Of a stretch of 64,000 nucleotides of DNA, positions 1 through 7,407 are shown one piece after another. The position numbers were made by a program, and so were the translations under genes. The DNA is from RBG-13-68-16 sp041494245. Its GTDB lineage: Bacteria > Acidobacteriota > Thermoanaerobaculia > Thermoanaerobaculales > Thermoanaerobaculaceae. The notes under the pieces were generated by a model that did no database searches, was not told the DNA's origin, and saw only the letters and a list, made by a program, of their open reading frames with translations. Location: the NCBI GenBank assembly GCA_041494245.1, contig JBGQAK010000005.1, forward strand, positions 124,001 through 188,000. The letters are read 5' to 3'. The stretch's first letter is position 1, and each line of letters opens with the position of its first letter.

Positions 1-1
1 G

Positions 2-52
2 GCGATCGGCCGCGACCGTGCGGCGCTCCTGACGCTGACGGCGAACCTCTGA
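2..52 (+). CDS. Possible C-terminal tail of a gene entering from the left
   Basis: Frame 2 is open from the window edge to a TGA at 50-52 and reads as a short C-terminal tail ending in LLTLTANL. Too little remains to assign a family. It is reported only because the codon choice is GC-rich like the rest of the window. Confidence 0.25.
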   Translation, partial: AIGRDRAALLTLTANL

Positions 53-348
53 CCGGCTGTCGCGCCCACTCCTGCGCGGGCACATCCCAAGGGGGGTGCT
101 GCACGTGCCGGCCGATGGTTGGTGCTGATTTTGAGATTTGTCTCAATAAGCACGGGACGATATCGGGAGTCGCGCACCCGCGGCGGTACGCGAGCCTCCT
201 CTGCTAGCCTGAACCCGGGGGAACGGGTGCGAGGCGACAGGCGGCTCTGGACGATACAGGCTGGCGGGGCGTTGACGCTCCAGGCACGACGGGGTCGTCG
301 CTTGTGCCCCGCGCAGGGCAGGCTTCCTCGGTGGTCCTCGGCGTCAGG

Positions 349-1275
349 ATGACGAAGCGCTGGGTGGTTGCGATCGCGCTCGGGGCGGTGCTGGCGCGCG
401 CCGCCATCGGCCAGGAGGCTCCCGTTTTGCGGGTCGAGGCGCCTCCCGAGCTGGGTCGGCAGGCCGCCGCGGTGCGCGCCCTCGCGCAGGGTGGATGGTC
501 CTCCCTGCTGGACCTGGTCGGGCTGGCCGCACCCGGCGCGCCGGTCCGCGTCGTTCTGGCGCCGGAGGGCTCGCGTCTCGCAACCAACGCGCCGTCGTGG
601 GCAAGCGGTTACGCCGCGCCGGCCCTCGACGCCGTCGTGCTGTTTCCCGGCCGCGTGCCTTCGTACCCCGACCGCAACCTGGAGGCGCTGCTGCGCCACG
701 AGATCGCCCATGTACTACTCGCCCGTGCCGCCGGTCTGGGACGGGTTCCCCACTGGTTCGACGAGGGCACCGCCACGGTGGCGGCGCGCGAGTGGGGCGT
801 GGAGGACGGAGCACGGGTCGCACTGGCCACGATCGGACGCGGGCCGCGGTCGCTTCGGGAGGTCGATGCCTCGTTCTCCGGGGACGCCGCGGCCGCGTCC
901 CGAGGCTACGCGGTCTCGGCCGCCCTCGTGCGCTACCTGCTGCGGCGCCACGGCGATTCGGTCGTCGCGCGTATCCTCACCGGCGTCTCCCGTGGTCTTG
1001 ACTTCGACGGTGCGTTCGAGGCCGCCACGGGCGAGGCGAGCGCCGAGTTCGCGCGCTCCTACTTTCGGCGCGAAACGCTGTGGAACTCCTGGATTCCCTT
1101 CGTGAGTAGCTCGACCGCCCTGTGGATGGCGATCACCGCGCTCGCGCTGCTGGCGATCAAGCGGCGCCGGGAGCGCGACGCTGCGACGAGGGAGACGTGG
1201 GCGGAAGAGGAGCGCGGGCGCGCTTCGGGCGACGTCTCGGCGAGCCCGAAGGACAACCCGGCGCGCTGGAACTGA
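349..1275 (+). CDS. Membrane-anchored gluzincin-type metallopeptidase (peptidase MA-like)
   Basis: The 308-residue product starts with a signal peptide (residues 1-20, ending near AAIG). It carries the zinc motif HEIAH at 117-121 and a downstream WFDEG at 136-140 whose Glu is the expected third zinc ligand of the peptidase MA-like family. A hydrophobic segment near residues 256-273 followed by KRRRERD predicts a C-terminal membrane anchor with a charged cytoplasmic tail. The catalytic domain should therefore sit on the outer face of the membrane. The ATG at 349 is preferred over an upstream frame start at 304 because it begins directly with the signal peptide. The substrate is unknown. The fold and zinc site are well supported; the exact role is not. 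Confidence 0.82.
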   Translation: MTKRWVVAIALGAVLARAAIGQEAPVLRVEAPPELGRQAAAVRALAQGGWSSLLDLVGLAAPGAPVRVVLAPEGSRLATNAPSWASGYAAPALDAVVLFPGRVPSYPDRNLEALLRHEIAHVLLARAAGLGRVPHWFDEGTATVAAREWGVEDGARVALATIGRGPRSLREVDASFSGDAAAASRGYAVSAALVRYLLRRHGDSVVARILTGVSRGLDFDGAFEAATGEASAEFARSYFRRETLWNSWIPFVSSSTALWMAITALALLAIKRRRERDAATRETWAEEERGRASGDVSASPKDNPARWN

Positions 1276-1322
1276 CCGCGGGGCCTCCGCGGCCAGGTGT
1301 TCCGGCACACCCGCGAGTGCCG

Positions 1323-1550
1323 TCACTCCTCGCCAAGCGGGACCGGCTCGCGCCGCCGTAGGCGGGCGAGGAGCAAGGTGGAGGTGACGATCACCGCGGC
1401 GCCGGCGGCAGTCGTGAGCCGCACTTTGTCACCGAAGAACACGACGCCCCAGACGGCCGCGAAGATGATCTGCAGCTAGCCCTCCGCGGTGGCGGGCCCG
1501 GCCCGTTCGCGCTGAAGGCCGTGCCCGGATAACGGCCAGCCTCAGGCGGC
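1323..1550 (-). pseudogene. Decayed 3' end of an EamA/DMT-family transporter
   Basis: On the minus strand one frame reads LQIIFAAVWGVVFFGD and continues through a hydrophobic helix to a basic tail RLRRREPVPLGEE and a TGA at 1323-1325. This is the typical last helix pair of EamA (drug/metabolite transporter) proteins. In the same frame upstream, RERAGPATAEG is the expected preceding loop, but a TAG separates it from LQIIF and another stop lies just before it. The rest of the transporter is absent. It is a truncated relic, not a functional gene. Confidence 0.6.
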
Positions 1551-1564
1551 GGTCGGCTGTCCGC

Positions 1565-1592
1565 TTGACACGAACAAAACGAGGACTAGACT
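1565..1592 (+). promoter_or_regulatory. Sigma70-type promoter for the PAP2 gene
   Basis: A perfect TTGACA lies at 1565-1570, followed by a 16-nt spacer and TAGACT at 1587-1592 (four of six consensus bases). Predicted initiation is near 1599, 14 nt before the ATG at 1613. This argues that the coding start is 1613 rather than the TTG at 1565, which lies inside the -35 box. Confidence 0.55.
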
Positions 1593-1612
1593 CAATTTCG
1601 GGCGAGACGTCC

Positions 1613-2644
1613 ATGAAGAAACAACGGTCCTGCGGTGTCCCCCTTGCCACGCCGGCCGCCCATTGCGCCGCCGCCCTGGTGCTGGCCGCCGCGCTCGCAG
1701 CCGCGACCGCCGCGCACGCCGGGACGCTGCCGGAAACCCTCGCAGCCGGTCCGTTCGGGCGCACCATCGAGAGCCTCGCGCTCTTGCCTCCCGAGCCCGT
1801 CGCCTTCGGTCTCGGGCTGGAACGGAACGGTCCCTGGACCAGCGACGCGGGGTTGGGTGCGGGCCTGGCCCCAGAGGCCTCGTCCGATCCGGGGCGTGCG
1901 CCCTCGCCACCGGGGATCCCCACGCTTGCTGCGTTCCCCGGCCGCGTCGGGCGCGATTTCGTCCGTTTGGTGGCTCGCCCCCTCGAGTTCGACACCGTTG
2001 ACTGGTCGAGGTTCGCTGTGGGTGCCGGGGCGGTGGGCGTGGTCGCGGTCTTCGACACGCGGATACGCAACTCGGTTCAGGCGCACCGCTCCGCGGGCTC
2101 GCCCAGCTTCGCGAACACGATCCGCCCGTTGGGCACCTGGGGAGGACTCGCGGCGATGGGCGTGGCGTGGGCCGCGGGGGCGCTGTCCGACAAGCCGGAG
2201 CTGGCTGCCACGGGCGCCGACGGCATCGAGGCAAGCCTCTTCTCCGCTGCCCTTATCACGCCGCTGCTCAAGGAGCTGGTGGGGCGGCCGAGGCCGAATT
2301 CCGGCAACCGGGCCGGTGATGTCGAGCCGGTGTCCGGCAACGCGTCGTTCCCCTCGGGTGAGGCCACCGAGGCGTTTACCCTTGCGGCGGTGGTCTCGGC
2401 GCATACCGACAGCGTCGTCCTGCGCGTCGTGGCCTGGGGCCTGGCGGGCCTCGTTGGGTGGGAACGGGTCACGCTGGACGCGCACTGGGCCTCCGACGTG
2501 GTCGCCGGGGCGTTGATCGGCACAGCCGTGGGGACATGGGTCACCGGCATCCACCGCGGCGGGGAGGGCACGCAGCGGGCCGTGATGGTGATACCGCTGG
2601 TCGGGCCGCGCACGCTGGGCGTGAGCGCCTACGTGTCCTGGTGA
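1613..2644 (+). CDS. Secreted PAP2-superfamily phosphatase with a PSGE motif
   Basis: A 343-residue protein with an N-terminal signal peptide rich in Ala, ending near AHA. The C-terminal half has the three PAP2 motifs: KELVGRPRP (K-x6-RP), FPSGE where the family has PSGH, and R-x5-H-x3-D in ERVTLDAHWASD. The family dephosphorylates lipid phosphates or related substrates at the periplasmic face. The histidine of PSGH is thought to act as general acid, and here it is Glu (codon GAG). Activity may therefore be altered or lost. Several hydrophobic segments surround the motifs, but the long N-terminal domain (residues about 30-140) is not recognised. Its own promoter is at 1565-1592. Confidence 0.75.
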   Translation: MKKQRSCGVPLATPAAHCAAALVLAAALAAATAAHAGTLPETLAAGPFGRTIESLALLPPEPVAFGLGLERNGPWTSDAGLGAGLAPEASSDPGRAPSPPGIPTLAAFPGRVGRDFVRLVARPLEFDTVDWSRFAVGAGAVGVVAVFDTRIRNSVQAHRSAGSPSFANTIRPLGTWGGLAAMGVAWAAGALSDKPELAATGADGIEASLFSAALITPLLKELVGRPRPNSGNRAGDVEPVSGNASFPSGEATEAFTLAAVVSAHTDSVVLRVVAWGLAGLVGWERVTLDAHWASDVVAGALIGTAVGTWVTGIHRGGEGTQRAVMVIPLVGPRTLGVSAYVSW

Positions 2645-2692
2645 AAGCAGCGAACCGTCGCCGCAAGCTCCGGGCTCGGCGTGCCGGCGGCA

Positions 2693-2698
2693 TAGAAT
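2693..2698 (+). promoter_or_regulatory. -10 box TAGAAT, likely leaderless start
   Basis: TAGAAT matches five of six consensus bases and lies only 6 nt before the ATG at 2705, with no Shine-Dalgarno sequence between. Initiation would fall at or next to the A of the start codon, giving a leaderless transcript. No convincing -35 box is seen. Confidence 0.4.
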
Positions 2699-2704
2699 GC
2701 ACGC

Positions 2705-3958
2705 ATGTCTGACCTCGAACACCCGGGACGCGATCGGCTGTCGGTGCGGGCGCGGCGGCTGCTGGCAGACCCGCCCAACGCCGAGTACCTGCGGGAGCAC
2801 TTCCTCCGTTCGGCTGCATCCTACGACGCAGCCACGAACCCCGACGGGTACATGGCCCTGTGCATCGCGGAGAACCGGCTCGTCTGGGACCTCCTGCGGC
2901 CGAAGATGGCGGCGTGCCGGGACGTCCCGCACCGAGCGCTCTGCTACGACTCGATGATCGGCTCTTTGGAGTTCCGGGCGCAGCTGGCTCGGTTCATGGG
3001 GAGGGCTTTCCTGGGACGCGGGATCCGCCCCGAGCAGGTGGCCGTGCTCGCAGGCGCGGGGAGCGTGCTCGAAATCCTCTTCCACGCCCTCGCCGACCCC
3101 GGTGAGGGGGTGCTCGTGCCCACGCCCAGCTACGCGGGGTTCTGGCCCGACCTGCAAACGCGCGACGAGCTCGCCATCGTCCCGGTGCACTGTACGAGCG
3201 CGGACGGGTTCCGGCTCACGACCGGACTCCTCGACCGGACCGTGGCGGCTGCCGGGCGGCCGGTGCGGGCACTGCTGTTCACCTCGCCCAACAACCCCCT
3301 CGGGACCGTCTACGCGGCGCAGGAGATCGAGGACGTCCTGCGGTGGGCCGAGGCGGCGAAGGTACATGTGGTGTTCGACGAGATCTACGCGCTGTCGGTG
3401 TTCGGCGAGCGGCCCTTTGCGAGCTGTGCATCGCTGCGCCCGGCCCTCGGCGATTCGGTGCACATCGTGTGGGCGTTTTCCAAAGATTTCGGTGCGAGCG
3501 GGCTACGCTGCGGGGTGCTGATGACCGAGAACGAGGCCCTGATCGCTGCCGTGGACACCCTGGCGTATTGGGCGTGCTGCTCCGGCGACACCCAGTTCCT
3601 GCTTGGCGAGATGATCTCGGACGACTCGTGGGTGGACGGCTACGTTACCGGGATGCGTGCGCGGCTGGGAGCGGCGTACCGTTCCGTCACGACGGCTCTC
3701 GAGGCGGAAAGCATCCCGTACCTGCCCGCCCAGGCCGGCTTCTTCTTCCTCTGTGACCTGCGGCGGTTCATGCCCGAGCAGAGCTGGGAGGGGGAACGTG
3801 CCCTGTGGCGGCGCATGCTCGAGATGGCCAACGTCAACCTCACCCCGGGCTCCGCGTGCCGGGTCGCCGAGCCCGGCTTCATGCGCTTGTGTTTCGCAAG
3901 CGTGCCGACCGAAGCGGCGGTGCGGGGCGTGCACCGGCTCGGCAAGGTGCTCAGGTGA
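2705..3958 (+). CDS. PLP-dependent class I/II aminotransferase, ACC-synthase-like
   Basis: A 417-residue fold-type I PLP enzyme. Visible signatures are a start-region motif ALCIAENRL resembling the AENQL motif of 1-aminocyclopropane-1-carboxylate synthases and related transaminases, SPNNPLGTVY for substrate carboxylate binding, VVFDEIYALSVF with the pyridine-nitrogen Asp, and WAFSKDFGASGLRCG with the Schiff-base Lys. Length fits the family. Cytosolic. Bacterial members of this clade are mostly aminotransferases, so true ACC synthase activity should not be assumed. The gene is monocistronic, with a -10 box directly upstream and a convergent exoD-like gene downstream. Confidence 0.85.
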   Translation: MSDLEHPGRDRLSVRARRLLADPPNAEYLREHFLRSAASYDAATNPDGYMALCIAENRLVWDLLRPKMAACRDVPHRALCYDSMIGSLEFRAQLARFMGRAFLGRGIRPEQVAVLAGAGSVLEILFHALADPGEGVLVPTPSYAGFWPDLQTRDELAIVPVHCTSADGFRLTTGLLDRTVAAAGRPVRALLFTSPNNPLGTVYAAQEIEDVLRWAEAAKVHVVFDEIYALSVFGERPFASCASLRPALGDSVHIVWAFSKDFGASGLRCGVLMTENEALIAAVDTLAYWACCSGDTQFLLGEMISDDSWVDGYVTGMRARLGAAYRSVTTALEAESIPYLPAQAGFFFLCDLRRFMPEQSWEGERALWRRMLEMANVNLTPGSACRVAEPGFMRLCFASVPTEAAVRGVHRLGKVLR

Positions 3959-3999
3959 CACACGGACAACGCGCGTGAGAGCGGGCGCCGGCCACGGCG

Positions 4000-4647
4000 C
4001 TAGAAGAGGATGTGCAGGCCGACGAACGGCAGCAGCACCATCAGGCCGAACACGACCAGCGCGAGCACGAACAGCACCCACCCGACCGCCGCCAGGATTG
4101 CGTCCTCCTCCAGCATTGCAACCGCGGTCGTGGCGATCACCAGTGCCGGAAGCGTGTTGGTGAACGCGATCGGCAAGGGCAACGCGAGCTCAGCCCCGGA
4201 GATCGCGATCACGATGCCGGCGATGGGGCGCGCCCAACGGTGGCGGTGAAACCAAACGCCACGCGGCTTGATGAAGCGCTCGACGCGGCGCAGGAGCCGC
4301 TGCCCGGTGCGCACGATTCGGACTAGCTGTGCCGAAGGCAGATCGCGGCGGAGCCATCTCCGAGGCAGCCAGGTCGGACGCCCCAGCGCCATGAGGAGGC
4401 CGAGCACGGCGATCGCGGCCCCGAACGGCGTCGATAGCCCCGGGAGCGGCACGGGCTGTAGGAACGGCAGGGCGAGGAAGAGCGCGAGCAGGGCGTGGCC
4501 GCGCGTGCTGAGGTGATCGACCAGCACCTGGGCCGTGACCGTCTCCCCCGAGGCGAGGCGAAGAACGTCCTCCAGCTCCTCGGAGAGGCGGCAGTGGTGA
4601 CCCGGAGGCAGCGCTGCACCCTGCCCTCCTTGAGAGTCACCCGTCAC
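4000..4647 (-). CDS. ExoD-family integral membrane protein
   Basis: About 215 residues with the ExoD layout: an N-terminal helical segment LSEELEDVLRLASGETVTAQ, the proline-rich hydrophobic stretch ALPFLQPVPLPGLSTP, a basic RRWLRR region, and a C-terminal pair of transmembrane helices. ExoD was named from rhizobial exopolysaccharide mutants, and its molecular function is unknown. No ATG lies in the right place. I chose the GTG at 4647-4645, which gives the usual family length. A longer open frame to 5031 would overlap the divergent phosphoesterase gene and carries no family signal. Convergent with the aminotransferase, divergent from the gene at 4781. Confidence 0.75.
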   Translation of the reverse strand: MTGDSQGGQGAALPPGHHCRLSEELEDVLRLASGETVTAQVLVDHLSTRGHALLALFLALPFLQPVPLPGLSTPFGAAIAVLGLLMALGRPTWLPRRWLRRDLPSAQLVRIVRTGQRLLRRVERFIKPRGVWFHRHRWARPIAGIVIAISGAELALPLPIAFTNTLPALVIATTAVAMLEEDAILAAVGWVLFVLALVVFGLMVLLPFVGLHILF

Positions 4648-4780
4648 GTCCCGCCCACGCACGCCGGCTACTATCGGCCAGCCTCCTGCGGGAGTCAAAG
4701 GGGTGGCGCCGACGGGCGCAGTGTGCCGACGGGTTCCCGGCTTGACGCGGCCGAGGGCCGCAAGGCAACCTTCGCCGCGT

Positions 4781-5746
4781 ATGGCCGGGGAGGAAGCCGT
4801 CGCGAAGTTCCTGCACATCAGCGACACCCACCTGTGGGTGGAGGGTGATCCGCTGCCCCTGGTGGTCTTCGTTCCGCTCCGGGGCCACAACCCCGGTCCC
4901 TGGGGGGCGATCTGGACGCTCGTGGAGCGCGAGAGGCCGGACGCGATCCTCTGGAGCGGCGACGTGGCGACAGCCCAGGAGGCAGCGGCGTACGGGCTCG
5001 CAAACGAGAGGCTCGCGGGCGTGAAGGGCAAGCCGGCCGCGGTGCGCGCCCAGGCGTCAGGAATACCGGTGTTCTGCGTGCCCGGAAACCACGACCACTA
5101 CTCGATGGTGGGCCGGGCGGCGTTCTACCTCAGGGCCGGCTCGACGTACGCCCGCACCATGAGCAATCCGGCCCCGAGCGTGCACAGCTTGAGCATCAGG
5201 GGAAAGCAGTTTTTCATCTTCCGACTCGACTCGTCGAGCGGCATCAACGTGGCCGACTCGCTCCGGCTCGCGACCGGCAGGATCCACAAGAACGACCTCG
5301 CGCTGCTGGACCTCTGGAGGGCCGTGGCCCGGAAGGGCGGCGAGCTCGACGGCGTGAAGGTGACGCCCGAGAGCCTTCGGACGTCGTGCAACATCGTGCT
5401 GATGCACCATGACCTGAGCTCGACGAGTGCCTTTTTCGATCTCGACGCCGCGAGCGCGACGAAGCTGCTCAAGTTCATGGCCGCGATGCCCATCCACCTC
5501 CTCGCGTGCGGCCACCTTCACACCCCCGACGAGCGGGTGTACGAGCTGTTCGGCCGCGGGCGCCTGACGACGCGTCAGCGCGGGGCGCTGGCGAAGAATG
5601 ATTCGCTGCGGGCCGAATCGGTACGGATCTCGCGGGCGGGGACGGCCTCGCAGGTCGAGGCGGTGAGTCACACCGTCCACCTCATCGAGTTCGCCACGCC
5701 CATCCGAATCCGGCGGCTGCGTTACGACGGCAAGGGCTTCGCGTAG
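4781..5746 (+). CDS. Calcineurin-like metallophosphoesterase
   Basis: A 321-residue cytosolic protein with all five metallophosphoesterase metal-binding blocks in order: FLHISDTHLW near the start, LWSGDVA, VPGNHDHYS, VLMHHDLSS and CGHLHTPDE. The active site therefore looks intact for a two-metal phosphohydrolase. The substrate cannot be told from sequence; cyclic nucleotides, phospholipid headgroups or proteins are all possible for the family. The ATG at 4781 places the first metal block at residues 9-13. An upstream ATG at 4703 would add an atypical Arg/Pro-rich extension. Divergent from the exoD-like gene. Confidence 0.82.
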   Translation: MAGEEAVAKFLHISDTHLWVEGDPLPLVVFVPLRGHNPGPWGAIWTLVERERPDAILWSGDVATAQEAAAYGLANERLAGVKGKPAAVRAQASGIPVFCVPGNHDHYSMVGRAAFYLRAGSTYARTMSNPAPSVHSLSIRGKQFFIFRLDSSSGINVADSLRLATGRIHKNDLALLDLWRAVARKGGELDGVKVTPESLRTSCNIVLMHHDLSSTSAFFDLDAASATKLLKFMAAMPIHLLACGHLHTPDERVYELFGRGRLTTRQRGALAKNDSLRAESVRISRAGTASQVEAVSHTVHLIEFATPIRIRRLRYDGKGFA

Positions 5747-5798
5747 CCGCGCTGCACGGTGCAGCGGTCCGATTCTCCCCGCCCGGCGGCCGGGGGTG

Positions 5799-5827
5799 TT
5801 GACAAGTGCTCCGGCCAATGGGAACAT
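5799..5827 (+). promoter_or_regulatory. Promoter of the trpL-trpB2-aroF operon
   Basis: TTGACA at 5799-5804 is a perfect -35 box. Seventeen bases later GAACAT (5822-5827) is a weak -10 box (three of six). Initiation near 5834 would start the RNA only about 3 nt before the leader-peptide ATG at 5837, which fits the absence of a ribosome-binding site there. Confidence 0.5.
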
Positions 5828-5836
5828 GCAAGCGAG

Positions 5837-5929
5837 ATGAGGATCGAGGTAACCCAGAACTTCGCCGTCACCGCCGCTTCGTGGTGGTGGTATCGCAGCG
5901 CAAACGGAGGGCGTGTGGCCGCCGGCTGA
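5837..5929 (+). CDS. trpL: trp operon leader peptide (Trp-Trp-Trp-Tyr)
   Basis: A 30-codon frame from ATG 5837 to TGA 5927-5929 contains three consecutive TGG codons at 5882-5890 followed by TAT. Trp is rare, so three in a row in a short frame just upstream of a tryptophan synthase gene is the hallmark of a trp attenuation leader. When charged tRNA-Trp is scarce the ribosome should stall here. No Shine-Dalgarno sequence precedes it, and the predicted transcription start is close to the ATG, so the peptide is probably read from a leaderless RNA. The peptide itself is expected to have no function beyond sensing. Confidence 0.85.
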   Translation: MRIEVTQNFAVTAASWWWYRSANGGRVAAG

Positions 5930-5978
5930 GTCATACCGAAACGAACCCACAGCCCTCCGGAACACGGAGGGCTTTTTT
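5905..5978 (+). promoter_or_regulatory. Tryptophan attenuator: antiterminator and terminator strands
   Basis: The octamer CGGAGGGC occurs at 5905-5912 and again at 5965-5972, and its complement GCCCTCCG lies at 5952-5959. The middle strand can pair with the first copy (antiterminator) or the second (terminator), but not both. The first copy begins 15 nt after the last Trp codon, just beyond a stalled ribosome. Stalling should favour antitermination and expression of trpB2-aroF. Rapid translation to the stop codon should favour the terminator. Confidence 0.85.
5951..5978 (+). terminator. Rho-independent attenuator terminator
   Basis: A perfect 9-bp stem (AGCCCTCCG 5951-5959, CGGAGGGCT 5965-5973) with a 5-nt loop runs into six T residues at 5973-5978. 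It lies 26 nt before the trpB2 start codon and is the terminator arm of the trp attenuator. Confidence 0.9.
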
Positions 5979-6003
5979 GTTGCGCAGAAAAGGGGGGACG
6001 ACG

Positions 6004-7407
6004 ATGGAAGCAGTCACCAGGAAGGCCGCGACGAAAGTCGACAAGAGAGAACGCAGCAACGTGATCACCCTGCCCGCGAGCGAGCTGCCCACGAACTGGT
6101 ACAACGTCCTTGCGGACCTGCCGGTGCCCCTGGCGCCGCCGATCAGCGCGGCCACAGGACAGCCGGTGACGCCCGCAGAGCTCGAACGCATCTTCCCGCC
6201 CGGGCTCATCGAGCAGGAGATGAGCCCGCAGCGGTTCATCCCCATCCCCGAGGAGGTGCTGGAAATCCTCGCCATGTGGCGGCCGACGCCGCTGATTCGG
6301 GCGCGCCGGTTGGAGAAGGCGCTTCGCACTCCCGCCCGCATCTACTACAAGTACGAGGGCGTGTCCCCGGCCGGAAGCCACAAGCCGAACACCGCGGTGG
6401 CGCAAGCCTACTACAACAAGGTTCACGGCATCAAGCGGCTCGCCACGGAGACCGGAGCCGGCCAGTGGGGCAGCGCCCTCGCGTTCGCCACCAAGATGTT
6501 CGGCATGACGTGCAGGGTCTACATGGTGCGGGTGAGCTACGACCAGAAGCCATACCGGCGCACCTTCATGCGCCTGTTCGGGGCCGAGGTGTTCCCAAGC
6601 CCGTCGCCCCACACTGCCTCCGGGCGGGCGATTCTCGCGAGCGATCCCGATTCCCTGGGCAGCCTCGGCATTGCCATCAGCGAGGCGGTGGAGGAGGCGG
6701 CCGGCCGCGACGACACCAACTACTCGCTCGGGAGCGTGCTCAACCACGTCCTCCTGCACCAGACGGTGATCGGCCAGGAGGCGAAGCGGCAGCTCGAGAT
6801 GGTCGGCGAAACCCCGGACTTCATCTTCGGCTGCCACGGGGGCGGCTCCAACTTCGGCGGTATCGCACTGCCGTTCGTTCCCCAGATGCTGGACGGCGAG
6901 CGGATCCGAGCCGTCGCGGTGGAACCCGACAGCTGCCCGAGCCTCACCCGCGGGCGCTTCACCTTCGACTTCGGCGATACCGCCAAGCTCACGCCGATGG
7001 TTCGCATGTACACCCTCGGGCACGACTTCATGCCGCCCGCCTCACACGCCGGGGGGTTGCGCTACCACGGCGCCGCGCCACTGGTCTCCGCATTGCTGAA
7101 CGCGGGCGTGATCGGAGCCGAGGCGGTGGCGCAGGGGAAGGTTTTCGAGGCTGCCATGCTCTTCGCCCACACCGAGGGGATCGTGGCGGCCCCGGAGTCC
7201 GCTCACGCGGTCGCGGCAGTCGTCAGGAAGGCCGAGGAGCTGCGCGAGGAGCGGCGTGAGGCGACAATCCTGTTCTCCCTCAGCGGTCACGGTCTGTTCG
7301 ACCTCGCCGCCTACGAGGCTTATCTTGACGGCACGTTGCGCGACCAGGACGACCCCGGCGAAGCGATCAAAGTGGCGCTGCACAACCTGCCCGAGGTACG
7401 GCTGTGA
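6004..7407 (+). CDS. trpB: Tryptophan synthase beta subunit-like protein TrpB2
   Basis: A 467-residue PLP enzyme of the TrpB2 subfamily, which condenses indole with serine (or O-phosphoserine in some members) to make tryptophan. SPAGSHKPN holds the Schiff-base Lys at residue 127, and GCHGGGSNFGG is the phosphate-binding loop. The N-terminal extension with NWYNVLADLP and the overall length are typical of TrpB2, which is longer than classical TrpB1. No trpA follows, as is usual for TrpB2 loci. The ATG at 6004 has a strong AGGGGGG ribosome-binding site. Expression is most likely set by the upstream attenuator. The gene overlaps the next by 4 nt, so the two are translationally coupled. Confidence 0.93.
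   Translation: MEAVTRKAATKVDKRERSNVITLPASELPTNWYNVLADLPVPLAPPISAATGQPVTPAELERIFPPGLIEQEMSPQRFIPIPEEVLEILAMWRPTPLIRARRLEKALRTPARIYYKYEGVSPAGSHKPNTAVAQAYYNKVHGIKRLATETGAGQWGSALAFATKMFGMTCRVYMVRVSYDQKPYRRTFMRLFGAEVFPSPSPHTASGRAILASDPDSLGSLGIAISEAVEEAAGRDDTNYSLGSVLNHVLLHQTVIGQEAKRQLEMVGETPDFIFGCHGGGSNFGGIALPFVPQMLDGERIRAVAVEPDSCPSLTRGRFTFDFGDTAKLTPMVRMYTLGHDFMPPASHAGGLRYHGAAPLVSALLNAGVIGAEAVAQGKVFEAAMLFAHTEGIVAAPESAHAVAAVVRKAEELREERREATILFSLSGHGLFDLAAYEAYLDGTLRDQDDPGEAIKVALHNLPEVRL

Noticed and set aside
1592..3463. Long minus-strand open frame (over 600 codons) opposite the PAP2 and aminotransferase genes
   Set aside because: Antisense to two genes with clear motifs, very rich in Arg/Pro/His, no family signature; a GC-bias shadow.
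2705..3958. True ACC synthase making ethylene precursor
   Set aside because: The resemblance is limited to the AENRL motif and general fold; bacterial members are mostly aminotransferases.
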